A stretch of DNA of 64,000 bases from Holothuria scabra. Lineage: Eukaryota > Echinodermata > Holothuroidea > Aspidochirotida > Holothuriidae. Positions 1-13,844 of this stretch are shown one piece after another. Each line of letters opens with the position of its first letter. Within the stretch, counting starts at the first letter, position 1. The DNA is taken from contig CM074193.1 of NCBI GenBank assembly GCA_037179385.1, positions 8,639,547 through 8,703,546 of the forward strand. The letters are read 5' to 3'. The notes under the pieces were generated by a model. It made no database searches. It saw only the letters and a program-made list of their open reading frames with translations, and was not told the origin of the DNA. The position numbers were made by a program, and so were the translations under genes.

Positions 1-234
1 AGTTTTACAACCCAGTTTCCAACCGATTGGTTGAAGTTGAGCTGGCCACAGCCTTTTTTCCAGTTGTGGCTCACTGACTTGTCTTCCCAACTCCATTGCT
101 TATGCGGAGCATCACGCACAATGGCAGTAGCTTCCTTTTTAAAGTTTTCGGTACGACCCGGCCAGGACCCATACTCCCAGCCTCTCGACTGCAAGTTGAA
201 TGCTCTAACCACTTGACCATGCAGTCAGTCAAGC
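1..234 (-). repeat. tRNA-headed SINE, near full length
   Basis: This is one copy of a dispersed family seen about ten times in the window. On the minus strand it reads as a tRNA-like head (about 232-150, with a TTAGAGCATT-type D-arm region and a degenerate T-arm), then a conserved body containing TGCTC and CATAAGCAATGGAG-type motifs, then a GGCTGTGGCCAGCTCAACTT-type block and a 3' end near GTAAAACT. It lies in a CLIC intron or 5' region. Its identity rests on repetition within the window and the tRNA-like head; I cannot assign a Repbase name. Confidence 0.8.
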
Positions 235-992
235 AGGACCTGAAGGGTTAATCAGAATGGCAGTCATGTAGCACATGCTGAGCAGTGATGTTACATCACT
301 GTTCTTTTGCTGGGCATTTTTTAAAAACAATCAAGATTTCTGGTAGCTACTAGAAGTTTAAAGTTGTGGGTGACACCAGGAAAGAGGTGTGCGAAGGTGT
401 GCAAGCTGGTATTGGTAACCCTTTAAGGTCTAGAAGTAAAACTTTTGCTGGACCAGTGACCTTGTTTTCACTTGGTGAACTTGGGCCTCAAATGTTTAAA
501 GGTAATTTAAAACTCTGGTTGAGGAGCTGTGTGCATTGCCATATAAAGGGCCTTCTAAATTGTGACAGTAACATTCCTATGCTGACCTGTTCAAAGCAGT
601 AAAATGAAAGTGAGCTTTAGTTGATATGTGAATAACACTGTACTTTTAGTAGCTGTGCATTATGTCATGTTTTAAGAGAGTATAGTGGCCTGTTGGTTAT
701 GGTATTACACTTGTGATCCAAGCATAGCCATTTTGAATTCTGCTTGGGTCATTACATTGTATCGTTTAGCAAATGCATTAAATATCATTGGCTTACCTTC
801 ACCCAGATTATGTGTGCAATGGTTACCTGTGAGGTAAATGGTCATCAGGCATGCCATATTAGAGATGCTGCCAGCCTGAAACACAGGAGGGATGTGTCAG
901 AAATGATTTGTCATTAAGCAGGGATGATATTGTGCAGTGCCTATGAATAGAATGATATTATTTATGTTGCATCTTTTGTCTTTACCTTACAG
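235..992. other. CLIC intron sequence, no exon seen
   Basis: No reading frame here resembles the missing upstream part of CLIC (the thioredoxin-like domain). It ends with a pyrimidine-rich tract and the AG acceptor at 991-992, so it is taken as intron. Confidence 0.6.
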
Positions 993-3776
993 ATACTTAA
1001 AAAATAAAGACCCAACTAAGGACGATAGGCTCAAGCAGATTCTGATGAAAAAGCTCCATGATATTAATGATGCCCTAGAGATCAATGGAGGACCCTTTCT
1101 TGATGGGGAAAAAATGACCCTCCCTGACTGCAACCTCCTGCCAAAACTTTACCATACTGCAGTTTGTGGGAAAGTTATCAAAGAGAAGGTAAGATGATAA
1201 ATAATTGGATGCCAATTTTTGAAGAAATCAAACTTTTGACCAATAAGTTTTTGATGTTAGGCAACACTTAACATTCAAAATGCAGTACACCCTTTTGATC
1301 TGAGCTGTTCTTATTCAACATATAACAATGATAGGAGCTTTTAATCAAGGAAGGAAGAACTGAAAAGGAAGTTTTGATGCTAAACTGTAGGGTTAGTGAA
1401 AGAAAATAGCCTTTCATTATTCTAATTTAGGAAACTGAATTTCTTTTGCTATGAAAATGGAAGTTAATTAATCATTGCTAAAATAGAGAACATTTTGTGC
1501 TGCGGAATGTTGTTGTTACTCGCTATAAGTCATATCAAGTGTAATACTGTTCTAACCAGCCACAACTGGAAAAAAGGCCGTGGCCAGCTCTATCTGAACC
1601 AATAAGTTGGAAACTTGTGCCATAAAACTCCATCTAACTATTAAACCAACCAGCCACCTCAATCAACTTCCATTTGACAGGAATGCATTGAGAAGGGGAT
1701 AACTTGGATTTTGACCCAGGGCTTGATACTCACAGTTTCCTTCATACCTATCCCCCTAAGCAAAAACAAGCTTCCTCCATTTCTACAAAAAATAGCATGA
1801 CAATAGTGGCAGTGCAGTCCTCTAGAGCTGTTTCCCAGGTAATGGAACTGATTATTAAATGAAATCAACCACAATATTGTAAGGCAAAAACAGAAGAAAA
1901 AAAACAGTAGAAGTAGAAATTGATTAACCAGGCATCTTGTTTCCCTACCTGCCTTATGGCACTGCTGGGCACCCATAACCTGGCCTTATCAACCAATCAT
2001 CATCCACCTTGTTCCCACAATACATTTGCTCAATCTAGTCAATGCACTGTCAGTTGAGCCGGTCTTGTGAGTAACCATTCAAACCATTCTTTAACCCTCA
2101 ATACAGTCCTAAGAGTTGTAAGGGGCTGCATGCATCTGATCCCACTTCAATTTCACTGCTGTCTGTAATTCTAATCTGAAAGTCCCACCTGTGATCCAAT
2201 TCTGGCAATCAAGTCCACAAGATTTTGCAAATGATTGTTATTGGCTGTCAACAGAAGTTACTAACAGCAGGGTAACTATGTATGATAGAAGGGCAAGTCC
2301 TCTGAAAATATCCTCCTGATATCTCCCAAAAGGAAGGAAAGAAATAAAAAAAAAAACTTGATTGTAGTTGAGGTAGTTTACTGTAATCTTCCTGAATTGA
2401 GAAATTTTGACTAGCTTTTCTATATGGTGGGGAAGAAAGGTTATGTGAGCTGCAGGAGCCAGAGAAGGGTTGCTGTAGGGCTGTGACTATGAAGCAAAAC
2501 TAGGGCATTTTAATTGTTGCAATTAAATGCATTCATTTGAAAGTCCATATTCAATTACCTCTTACTGATCGATCATTCCTCATGAGATAAGTTTGTGGTT
2601 ATCTGAGGCAAGACTACAACCTTGGTAACTTAGGAAGGATGAGGTGGGGGCTAGGCAGAACAAAGACTGCCAATTTATGGGCCACTAGTATTTTTGTAGC
2701 AGCATGGAAAATCATTTCAAAGGGACTACAAACTACATAGAAATGCCACAGTTCCATCATTAACGTCTGGGAGGGCCGACATGGGAGAGGGGGAGTGGGG
2801 CTAGTTTGGTGTCTAGTCAGGCGTATACATGCTCTTGATAAAAAAAACAAACAAGGCCAACCCATGACTTCTCCTGTTTTTATTTTGGCAGAAGATGCAA
2901 AATGTCCCATACTGAGCATCATCTAATCAAGGCAGTGATTCTGTCCTGTGCAAAAAGGCAACATTGGTTGATTAGGAAACAGCATATCAGCTCTAGATTT
3001 CAGAATGTTTGGGGAAATTTTTCCCTTCCAAAATTTCTTGAGGGGGACTTTTGTTCAAAAGAAGGGATATCATATTGAGTGAAGTTTCTCTCCAATATAA
3101 ACTGAAAGTTCCTATTTGCAATTGTAAAACTTGCAACCTGACATGCTGAGAAGTGCTCTGGAATGGCTTAATGCTACTGACTAATTGCTTTTTCCAATTA
3201 AGCTATGACCAGATGTTTGACAAGATTTTTCATGCCATGGTGTCAGAGCTCAAAACAGTAGGAATGTTTCTTTTCTTTACAATGGCTGTTAACTTTAGAC
3301 TATTTCTGGAGTCGTAACTTGGTACACACTATGCATGGGTCAAATAGCAAGAACTGCAACCACTGCATATTGTTTGCATGGCAGCTAGAATATGCATGTG
3401 TATCAAGTCCCCACTTTTACAAAAGATCCTACAATTTGTATATTTACCACAATTTGTGGTGTTAATCATTTTTGTGTCAATGTGAAAAATGTTTGCAAAT
3501 GCTCTTCAAGTTAACATTTTAAAAATTCCCTGAGTGGTCCCTACATTTTGTGGAAATTTTGTTAACTGCGCACGAAAGGGTGCAGATGTCAAAGCTTCCA
3601 CTCCAATTAAAACAGTAATAATTGTTCATTTCTTTCTACAGGCATTTGAAATCCCAGAGAATTTGGAAAACATTCATCGGTACTTAGATGCTTTTAAGTC
3701 TTCAGATGTCTTCGATGAAACAAAAGTGGAAGAAGAAGAAATTGAATACGGCTGGAGAGAGCATAGAATGCTGTAG
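993..3776 (+). CDS. CLIC: Chloride intracellular channel protein (CLIC), last two coding exons
   Basis: There are two exons: 993-1188 (acceptor AG at 991-992, donor GTAAGA) and 3642-3776 (acceptor TTTCTACAG, stop TAG). They join in phase to give about 110 residues of the all-helical GST-C-like half of a CLIC protein. The diagnostic block FLDGEKMTLPDCNLLPKL corresponds to the family signature FLDG..LTLADCNLLPKL. The last exon carries the IPE..ENIHRYLDAF motif and the acidic tail ending EIEYGWREHRML. CLICs are glutathione-S-transferase-fold proteins that move between a soluble form and a membrane-associated form. The N-terminal glutaredoxin-like domain with its redox cysteine would lie upstream of the window. 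The first exon here begins at phase 2, so an earlier exon must exist. Which CLIC paralogue this is cannot be told. Confidence 0.92.
1555..1645 (+). repeat. SINE fragment, 3' part, opposite orientation
   Basis: This is the 3' half of the same SINE family read on the plus strand: CCACAACTGGAAAAAAGGCC, then an AACCAATAAGTTGG block, ending CATAAAACTCCATCTAACTA. It sits in the CLIC intron. Confidence 0.75.
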
Positions 3777-3790
3777 GATGCATTTATTGT

Positions 3791-3796
3791 AATAAA
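3791..3796 (+). promoter_or_regulatory. Candidate CLIC polyadenylation signal
   Basis: AATAAA starts 15 nt after the CLIC stop codon. It is unusually close, and further AATAAA motifs downstream (for example near 6445) could serve a longer 3' UTR. The actual cleavage site is not visible. Confidence 0.4.
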
Positions 3797-6700
3797 AATT
3801 GAAGAATAACTCCAAAACAGGTGGCTATGGTCGCCTTGGAAACGAAGATGTAACATCCAAACTGTATGCCTCTCTTATCTAACATACAAACTCTCTTTTG
3901 TGTTTATCTTTTTTTTTTTAAGAAAAGGAAGTTGTATTCTTTATGATTCCCTCTTTCGGTGTATCTCAGTCAAACCAAGTTTAACAGTGACATATGTACA
4001 AACTGTGCAATGGGTTTGCAGATTTTGATTATGCAGGTCTAATTTCAGATCAGAGCATTTGCTTGTTGAACTGAGAGTTAGCAAGGTCATGATGATATAC
4101 AGGAAACAAATTGTCACTTAGATGGAGTAAGGCTGTCAACTCTTACCCATGATAGACTGGTGTCATGGAGATCTTTTAAAAATAATTGCATATGACACAA
4201 ACACTATCTAACATGTAGAAGATGTTATTGTTGTCAAATTGGCAATTAATAGTAAATGAAGCAGTTGTGGCAAGGATGCGTGAAGTCTTGATTGCTAAAC
4301 GAATGTTTGGACTGCCAATATGTTAGTAAGAAACTTTTCAAATTTAGGACTCTTTGCCTACCATTCATATTATAGAACTCATCAGCTAATCATTAAAGAA
4401 TTCAGCATCATTTTTTTCTGTGACATATCTTTTAATTAAGCAGTGAGGCATGCAGTGAATTTGCTGCAAAGATCTGACAGAGGCAAGAATTAAGAATTGA
4501 AGTTAAGCTTGTGAGAGTCGCTTTGGGGTAAGTTTATAGAGCATAACAGCAGTTTGGGTGTTTAGCTTGGGGAATCATACATCTCAGTTGTAGCTGCTGC
4601 CACCAGTTTTGTCTTTTTTTTTTTTCAAATGACCTGACTGCTTAGATTTTGAAAGGAGACTTTCTGTTTATGATTATCAAGTAGCAATTTCATATGTTTG
4701 ACTTTCATAATTTCATTCAAATTAGAATAGAATAGTTCTTTACTGGAATGAAAGGCAGGATGATTATGCGGGAAAGGCTTGTGATAAGCAGATGAGAGGA
4801 GCAGGAATGGCTTTTAAGAAGTCCATGCTGAAAGCAAACACATTGACCCCTTTTTGGATTTGTGCATTTTCTCTGCTTTTCACTTCTTAACATATCAAAT
4901 AGTTTCATAATGTTACTCACAGTTTCAATTGAAGTTCAAGGAATTTTAAAGACCCAAATAGAACATCTGTCTTGAGGAAAATATAAAAGCCAAATGTTGG
5001 ACAGAGGGATGCCAAAAGATATGCTTAGTAAAATTTGGTTAAAAGAAACTGCATGAATGACATAAATCTATGTGCTTCCAAATTAAAATTTGTGCTATAG
5101 ATGTAAAATGTTAAAACCATCGAATTGTTTATTTAGAAAGCTGTTGGTAATGAATGATGTAAGTGTGTGGTTTGTTGATGCATTAGCAAGGTAAAGTCTC
5201 TTTACAGATTCTTTAATGAGCACCGAATTCCCTTATGTGTTACATGTTTCACTGGTTGTGGTGTTTTCTTCCATCCCCAGCTTGATGCAAACTGCAACTC
5301 TGAAAAAGTCACAAATTTTCTAGCAAACCACAACTTCATAATTGTCACAAATTTTTGTTATTGGCTGGTTTTGCACCCATCTTTAGCGAAAAGGAATCTT
5401 TTGCAGAAAACCTGGTCTTCTTTAAAACTCTGTTAGAGCAATTTACATAAATCTTCATTGAGGTATTAAACTCTAAAGTAACGAAAAATTTTTGTGTCTG
5501 TTTGTATGCCACTCTGGTGCCATTACCTTAAATGGCTTACATCTGTACAGTGATCACAATAATTGTTATTATGTATGTGGATTGTTCAGTTTTGCTGCAG
5601 TTTTCAACAATTTGCTGTGTTATGAATGGCTACTGTTCTTGACAGTGATATAAAGTGTTGGATTTGAATTACAAGCAATGACTTATTTTGACAAGGGGCA
5701 TGGACTTGTGGGGGCCCTGACTAAATGGGAATCTTTGCACAATGTGAGTGTCTGTAGTTGGAGTGCAACCTTGAAAAGTTGTAGCATGAGGTATTGCAGA
5801 TGATCTCATGTATATGGACCATCAGAGGTCGGGAATTATAGGCTGTGGAAGGAACATACAGGAAAATCTTGTTGTAAAGTTGGCTCTATTAGCGGGACTT
5901 TTGAAATGATCTGATTGGCGATCATATCCCTTTTCTTCCATTGGATTCATCAGAATTCTGATTGCAGATTGTAAAATTGATATTTTTATTTTCATCTCAT
6001 TGAAAATGATAGGTGTGCTTTGAGAAAAACAGTTTTACCCCTGGAGAATGACAGTAGAAACAAATATCTGTAGTAATGATAAAATATCTCTAATTTAAGG
6101 AAGCTATTATTTTCAGTATCTCAGCTGGTATTTAACCTACATTGGCTGTTGTACTCTATGTACCAGTTTGGGTGATTGTATGTTTATTAAGCTATGGGTC
6201 TGAGTGCTTTTAATAATAATCCATTTATCTGGGCAGTTTGGGAAATTTTAATGTCTCCCCTTTTTCTGTTTGTTTTGTTTTTGTTTTTGTCTTTTTTGAT
6301 TTGTTATGACAACTTCCAATACCATTGTTCTTCAGGCGTTTGCTACGTTAACTAGCAACCTGCGAAACATCAAAAAGATATCACTTTTTTATGTTTGATT
6401 TTGAATTTGATTTCCGAAGTTATAAAATAATGATTTCAGGTCTTCAATAAAAATATGCCAAGATGGCCATCAAATGTAGAGGTAGTTAAGTAATACAGGT
6501 ATTCATATTTAGCACTGATCTTTTATCTGAAATTACACATAATTAAAACTTTAGTGCTGAATTTTTTTTAAAGAAAATTTAGTCAATTGACATTACTTTT
6601 AATTTGTACATTCAGTTAATAACTTTTTGTTCTTTCGGAAACATTTACTCGTACAGTTGTCATATTTTCTCATTTATTTAGCAAACATGTAAACAAATAA

Positions 6701-9700
6701 GAATGTAAAATACCAGAACTTATAATGATTAGACAAAACTTCTTGTATGTGCTGTATCTTACCAAGTTTATTTATTGTTAAAGTCAATTCAAATTGACAA
6801 AACCATCATCTCATTGCAAAAAGTTGCATCTTTCATTTGCTTTGTGAATATTCCACCCAACTTCCCCTGAGTAACTAAGTAAAGGGTAAAACTGGAAGGC
6901 ACAGTAGACTGGGGCTGGAGAAGGAGGGCTGTGCTGTTGATAAATCCATCCTCTCAATGCAACAAGTTTATTCTGCATGTGTGTGATGAATATTCTACTG
7001 AACTGCCCATTCCCTAAGTGATGAATTTTAAAGGATGCACAGGCAGGAGGATAGAGTGGATGGGGGGTGGGTGGCAGGGGTATGAAGACGAATGATCTGG
7101 AAAAGATTAAAAAGGAATCCAACAAAATTAGGATGTCTGTAGGTGACTGTTCAAGGTTCATTTTCATATGCAGGATACTCTAGTTATTTTAAAGTTTATG
7201 GTTAATTTACTCGAGGAGCAAAATGAAAAATATGTTTGTCCTGTGTCAATAGGTGCCTGTACAGTGTCCTGAGGAGAGAGTGATGCCATGCGTGTAGCTA
7301 TACTGTGGTTTTACTGTACCATTTATGGATAGCCTGTCCCTCACCCAAAGTTTTGAACCCACCAACACAGTACCGACAAATTTGATTTTTGTAAAAGGTT
7401 AGTTAATTCACCTTGTCTGTTTGGGAAGGTCATAAATGTATCCATTGGGTCTGGCAAGAATTGTAGACTTTCAGTTACATTACGCTAGCTGATAATGTTT
7501 GGGAAAACTCTCAAGTGGGATGAATTAAGAGTATTTACTCTAGCTTTAATGAGGTAGATAACCCTTTCACTTTCAAAAGCCAGCTTTAAATGACAGAGTG
7601 GAGAGGTGGAGATGTAAAGGAAAGTAATACATTACAGCTACACAACAAAGAAACAGTTAATATCAAGTATGACACTGTTAAAATAAAAACCACTTTTCTT
7701 GTATGTTATGAATGCTCATATATATATTTCTTATTCCTTGCTTTGCAGAGTTTGGAAGTGTTAAATGTATTCATATTTCTGTGGGTGTTTTGTTCTGAAA
7801 GGAAATGCTGCATACAAGAAGCAGAAAAGAGTTTGAGAAACCAAAGGTTTCCAAAGCATCTTTTACTTCAAATTAGTGAATCTTGTGATGTTATTTGTGT
7901 TTAGATTCCATAAAACTTGTCTGGATTTTTTTGAAAGACTATAACATTTTATGACTGGAGAAAAACTTGTTCAGTTTTAAGGTGTGGGGGGGGGGGGGAA
8001 GGAAGGGCAGGGTAGGAAAGGTAGGGTTTAAAATTAAGAGGATAAATGTTGTGGCAAAAGTCATGGTAAACTACTTGAGTATTTTCATCTGTTTCTGCTT
8101 CCCTCTCTGGGAACTATAATGTGGTATCATTTAAGTCTGGAATATTGTGAATAATAACAGCTGTAAATTTATTGCCAAGTATTTTCAAATTAAATTCTTC
8201 TTCCCTGTGTGAAGACTACTCTGGTCATGAACTTTCATGTTTTAGAATGGAACTACTGTTGTTGCTGGTAGTATTTAGTTCAACTATTCTTTACAAAGGC
8301 ACAGGATATAGAAACCTCTTTGGTGCATGTGTGCTTATGGAGAGGAGGGCAATTAGCTCTGGACTGCAATAAATAAGCACTTTTCCAAGAGAGCAATTTC
8401 AAAGCATGGTGGGATAAAATTATTGGCGTACATCATTTTTGCTACAGTTAAATTCTATCCCACAAACCTTTGTAATTGTTATTTGGAAAACTTGGAAGTT
8501 ATGTATTTGCAAGATCATGAAGTTAGTATGCTATCAGCATGTAAGGACTGTAGCCACACAGCTTTCCGACCCAAACCTAGCCTAATGTGCCTATACTTTC
8601 AAAGGTAATTAATGTTACATCCGTACACTTCCTTCTGCTCTCTGTGATATATCCAGCTTCATTTTTTTCGTAGTTAAACTATGTGGTTTCAGACTGACTG
8701 GAAAAATGTGTAATCTGTCTTACATTTATGTATACAGCTTGTCAGATAAAATACATGTCTGTGTAACCTTCATTGGCTGGTTGAGTGTGTTTTGTCTGTA
8801 TTAAGTGTCTCTGCTTGGTTTGAAGTAGTAAACTTGGTTTAATTTGGCATGAAAAAAGGTATCCTGCTGTAATAAGCCCTTTTAACAAGTATATAAATAG
8901 TAAAATCTCTTCTGGATTAGTTTAGGTTAAATGGTATTTTATGGCTCAGCTGAGTTCAAAAATGAAATATGTTCTCAGTTAGGTTTCCAGCATTCAATGG
9001 TGGTGATTTGTTTTCAACATTAGGGATGGATATCAACACATTTTCAAAAGACTATATGAAAAAGTGAAATTGAATCAATTTCTGAAATATTGGTGGGGGC
9101 AGGAGGGTAGCTGGAGGGACATTCCCCTCCTCCAGGACCCCCCCCCTCCATGGCAGCATCCTCATCCAGATGTGGGATGCAGCATTGAGTATCACTTTAT
9201 TAGCTTAAAAAACTATTAATAAACCATTATCACACATCCTACCACACACTTTCAAGGAAAGAAAGGGGGAGGGGGGATGGAAAATTTGAAAGCAACATCC
9301 CATCCTCTTTAAGAGGTTCATGCATCACTATATTTACATTGATGATATTACAGGCTCACCAAGATTGAGTAGAGTTAGTCCTCTGTATTAAACATTGATT
9401 GTGAAAAGAGCAACATAGAGGTTGGTATTTGTTACATTAAAATTCTGGTTTTCACACCTCTATTCATCTGTCTAGCTCAGATGATACAGAGCCACTAGGG
9501 TAAAGTGAGAGTGCCTGTGCAACAATACTGCTAAATATATTAATTTGCAACACCTCAAGGTAGTTTTAAAAAACCAGAAAACCCCCAACATACTACTAAC
9601 AAGCAATTTACAGTTTCCACATAAGAATAGGTGATGAATTATTTCAGATAAATTGAGACTGAAGGAAAGATCTGTCAAGAAGTCAAATTTATCATGAAAA

Positions 9701-9857
9701 TACATGAAAATATCCCTCCAGTTGCCAACATTTCCTTCCAAATACCCAAATTGCACAGGAAGGAACAGCCTGCTTTCCAACCAATGGTACCCCATTCCCT
9801 TATTCCTTCAACCTTCTAAAAACAGTTGTCACTGAAGGGTTAGTTTAAAGATAGGCA
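3797..9857. other. CLIC 3' flank, no gene seen
   Basis: This is AT-rich sequence with only short spurious reading frames. It may include a long CLIC 3' UTR. Visible features are a G-run at about 7986-8000 and G/C-rich low-complexity tracts at about 9095-9160 and 9260-9280. No splice-flanked conserved frame was found. Confidence 0.5.
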
Positions 9858-9965
9858 TTATGACTCAGTTTCTAACCAATTGTTAACGTCATGACATTTT
9901 TCCTCATGCTGTTCTGGCTCACTGGATTGCTTCCCCTACTCCATTGCTCATGTTGAGCACCAAAA
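9858..9965 (-). repeat. SINE fragment
   Basis: This is a partial copy of the window's SINE family covering the 3' and body blocks (CAGTTTCTAACCAATTG through CTCCATTGCTCATG). The tRNA-like head is missing. Confidence 0.7.
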
Positions 9966-10362
9966 CAAACAACAAAAGGAAAGCTACTTTTGATTCAAGT
10001 ATTTCACTTTTTCTTATTTTCATAAATCTCTAGCAATTTAAGGTTGAGAATCTTCTAGTCTATTCAAAGTTCCCTGTACTTGATATCAATTCAACCAGGT
10101 AATATCCATTCTGTGATTTGATAATATCCCCAATCCCTCTGGGATTAGTGTGGAATATTTTCCTTGGTCAATTCATTGGCAGTTTCTCCCCATAAAATTC
10201 CTTACCATATCAATTACCCCTCGGGCAACTACTACCACAGCATCATTGTGGGCTGTTCAGTGGAGTGGGGGGGTGTCTCTCTGCCTTCTCCTCTTGCTCT
10301 TGCAAGTACAAAATAATCCTGTCAGGGGTTGGGGGCAGGAGGCACTGCTTCCCCTGAGATCT

Positions 10363-10622
10363 TTAACCCTTTACCGTTGTTTGGGTCCTTTTGGACCCAT
10401 GCGGAGAGCTTGGCTGTCACCCATCTTTACTGTTTCACTCGGAGCTTGAAACTGCCAGTAGCTACCCGAAAATTCGGCCACAACAACGAGAGAGACAATA
10501 GTTTTAAGGTCACAGGGTCAATGGCCTACGGAAGCCGATGCGGGGCAGGCTACGTCCTCTTTTCCGCCCACCCCAGAGGCGCGCAAATATGCCCCGATCG
10601 GAGCACAACGGTAAAGGGTTAA
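10363..10622 (+). mobile_element. piggyBac-like MITE, copy A
   Basis: A 252-bp element is flanked by TTAA on both sides (10363-10366 and 10619-10622). Its terminal inverted repeats begin CCCTTTACCGTTGT. It is GC- and CpG-rich against an AT-rich background and has a subterminal palindrome GGGTCCTTTTGGACCC near the left end. It has no coding capacity. The TTAA flanks plus a CCCTTT-type terminus are the hallmark of piggyBac-superfamily insertion. Three more copies occur in the window. Confidence 0.88.
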
Positions 10623-10717
10623 TCTAAAATATCTGCACCACTCGGCTAAAGGGTTACGTGCACACACGCAGAGATAGTGGCATCAGCTTTGCAGTAAACA
10701 TACTCCACAGGCTTATT

Positions 10718-10976
10718 TTAACCCTTTACTGTTGTTTGGGTCCTTTTGGACCCTTGTGGACAGCTCGGCTGTCGCCCATCTTTACTGTTTCACGTGGAGC
10801 TTGAAACTGCGAGCAGCTACCTGAAAATTCGGCCACAACAACGAGAGAGACAATAGTTTAAGGTCACGGGGTCAATGGCCTCCGGAAGCCGATGCGGGGC
10901 AGGCTACGTCCGCTTTTCCGCCCACTCCCGAGGCGCGCAAATATGCCCCGATCAGAGCACAACGGTAAAGGGTTAA
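10718..10976 (+). mobile_element. piggyBac-like MITE, copy B
   Basis: This is a second copy in the same orientation, only about 95 bp after copy A, with TTAA at 10718-10721 and 10973-10976. It shares the body and terminal repeats of copy A with scattered substitutions, many at CpG sites. The left terminal repeat has drifted to CCCTTTACTGTTGT. Confidence 0.88.
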
Positions 10977-12506
10977 GTCATAAATACACCACCTACTAAC
11001 TGATGGTGATTCTCTGCATAGGTTGTGCTTGAACTGAGTCTATCTAGGGCTTTTGCCCATGCTACCCCGGTGACTGCTTTTTACCATCAAGACTATTATT
11101 GCCGATACAATGGCAGAGATCTCTTTCAAGAGTTTTCCCATGCTATACTCCCACGCAAAGTGTTATTTTAGTCTTTCTGCTGTGTTTATTGTCAGAATAA
11201 GTCTCAAAATATTGGAGGAAACATGTCTGAGTTTCTCTATTAAAACAACCTGTGTTCATGTAAACTGTGGTTATCGTAGCAGCATGTAATAACTTTTGTT
11301 TTTTCTGTAAGGAGATCTTTTGAGTCAGAAAGTTAATTACAAATATTTTGACAGGAGTATTACATCAATAAATCCTGAAAAAAGGACAAAGTTTTTTTTT
11401 TTTGTTTGAGAAAAACAATTCATTGCATGCAAGGGGCTCTATTTTTCTCATCTTTTTTAAGTTAGAATTTAATTAAAGGCTGTATCAAAGACTTCTAAAT
11501 TGATAGTGCACTCAAAGTCTTAATTGAGAAATTCCAGTCTACTGTAATGAATCCAAGTGAAAATGTCTTTTCTAGCACTGTTGTTCACATGTACAAATAA
11601 AATCAGCAGGAAGTGATAAATAAAGATATAAGACTGTTTTCCATTTTATTTGTACAGAACAGTATCTTTCTAGTTCTTGATTCAGGGCTTAAATATATAT
11701 TTTCAGTCTGCTTCAGATTTGAGTGAATAAAAAAACAACAATACAACATGGCTGCAGCTATATAGAAGGTGACAACCTCCCTGAAATGTTATTTTAGTGC
11801 TCGTAACTAACAGTAAGTAATACTGGTACTTTTGGTACCTTTCACAAACTTCCAGGCCTCCCAGTTGCAGTAGTTACAACTAAGCTTGGAAGGAAATTCT
11901 TACCTTTGTCATATTTCCCAGTTTTATCTTTGAGTACAGCCAGCCACAAGTATAGTCATTCATATCAACAATTATATGACATACTATAGACAAATCCCGA
12001 CAGTCAAGTGATGGTCTGATTTTAGTCAGACGTAACTGGGGTCCATTACCTTTAAAATCTGTCAATTTTGTGGCTTACCTGTATCATGGATGGTTTTACT
12101 CTGCATTGTATCTTGATTCCCTCAATTTCACTGAATAAGAGGGTTTGAAATTCATGCAGACAATAAATGAAGACGATTTAAGGCTGCTGGACCCCAGTAA
12201 TGACTGCCTACAGTCATTTAACACCAGGGATGATCGGAGACATCTACAGTTGTAATGATGAGTAAAGGTCTATCTTTAAACTTTGTAAGCTACAACCTTC
12301 AATACAATAATTTGACAGCATCTATTTTTTATGAATTGCCAAAATTCCTTCAACAATTTTGCTCAAGTCTGCTTTATCTCTGATATGGAACAATGAAATA
12401 GATTTAAAATGAATTTATCTTAATCCTGAAAGTTTGGTGAAATGAGAATTCCAACAGATATACAATACATTCACCAGACTGGCAGCATTACAAGACAGGT
12501 GTCAGT
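10977..12506. other. Intergenic, no gene seen
   Basis: AT-rich sequence between the CLIC 3' flank and the PFN4 3' end. No supported exon, RNA gene or clear repeat family was found. Confidence 0.5.
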
Positions 12507-12756
12507 CAGTTAGTTAGATGAGATTTTATGGCTCAGTTACCAATTGGTTTAGGTTGGGCTGGCCACAATATTTTTCTCCATTGTGACTCACTGACTCTTT
12601 TTCCCTACTCCATTGCTTATGCTGAGCATTAAGCACAGTGGCAGTAGGTTTCATTTTAAAGTCTTTGGTATGACAGGGGCAGGACTAAAACTACAGACCT
12701 CTCTGCTGCACTTCAGATGTTCTAACCACTTGCCTAAGCAGTGCGTTGCATTAAGC
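12507..12756 (-). repeat. SINE, full-length copy
   Basis: This is a full copy on the minus strand. The tRNA-like head lies near 12735-12660, followed by the body, and the 3' tail shows the simple repeat AGTTAGTTAG (seen at the low-coordinate end). The GGTATGAC..GGCAGGAC block marks the degenerate T-arm junction. Confidence 0.8.
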
Positions 12757-13027
12757 AGCCAAGTAGAATAACGCCAAAGACTGCCATTTGCTTAAAGTAT
12801 AGTTGATGTCCCTAATTTCATGTACCTGGGAACAAGAGTGCAATATATTTACTCCAAACCACAATGACAATGTGAAAGCCTAACTATGCAATGGCCAAGC
12901 TAAACTAGCAAACATTTCTTCAAAATGAACCCATTCAAGTTTGGGCCTCTCATAAAATTGGGGCACACCCTTTTTTCTGCAATATTATGAGGGATCTAGT
13001 GTAAGAAAAGGGTCATTGGGATTAGTT

Positions 13028-13262
13028 GTAGGAGATTTTATGGTTGTTCCTAAGCAATTGGTTTAAAGTTGGGTTGGACACTGCCTTTTATCCAGTCTTG
13101 GCACACTGGCATGTTTACCCTACTCCATTGCCTATGCTGAGCACCAAGCACAGTGACAGTTCCATTTTTAAAGCCTTTGGTACGATCTGGCCATGAGTCA
13201 AACTCCAGACCTCCTGGTGCAAGTCAAATGGTCTAACCACTTGACCATGCAGTCAGTCTCAT
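13028..13262 (-). repeat. SINE, full-length copy
   Basis: This is another minus-strand copy about 270 bp from the preceding one. It has the tRNA-like head (ending TGCAGTCAGTCTC on the plus strand), the body and the 3' block. It lies just downstream of the PFN4 polyadenylation region. Confidence 0.8.
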
Positions 13263-13456
13263 GACAGTTGTCAGAGATGAAGTTAGCCAAAACAAATTAA
13301 GTTACATGTTTGTGCTTGTTTAGCTAAATACATTGGCCTTATTACAAAACTATGCAATCACTAACACCTTGAATGTGAGAAATGTGGAAAATAAAGAACA
13401 TGCATTCTTCCTTTAAATACACATTAGTATTCACAGTGCAGGGCAAGGTATGATGT

Positions 13457-13462
13457 TTTATT
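13457..13462 (-). promoter_or_regulatory. Candidate PFN4 polyadenylation signal
   Basis: AATAAA on the minus strand (TTTATT on plus), 383 nt beyond the PFN4 stop codon. I saw no closer canonical signal. Confidence 0.45.
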
Positions 13463-13844
13463 GCTGACATCGATATGAACAAATTTACAGCCCACTCCCT
13501 TGGTCAGGTCACCAATAAGTATCAGACTTCACAGGTATTACCTATAGATAATGAATATCACTCTTTTCCTGAGGAATTTCTAATTTCCAAAGAGACATTT
13601 ACTGGCCAATAGATATCTAAAACACCCATGAATGAGTTTGGATGCATGGAAAACTGTTCTGCTATCATGATCTCCAAATTCTGAAGACAAGCACTTTCTT
13701 CCTGTCAACCCGGCACACCTCTCATGAGCATCATAGATGTTTGCAGACAAACAACAATCACTGATCCACCTAGATGAATATTCAGCTAGTAACATCATCA
13801 CATTGCTTGGAATTGGACCAAGAGAGAAACCATAATGATTATAT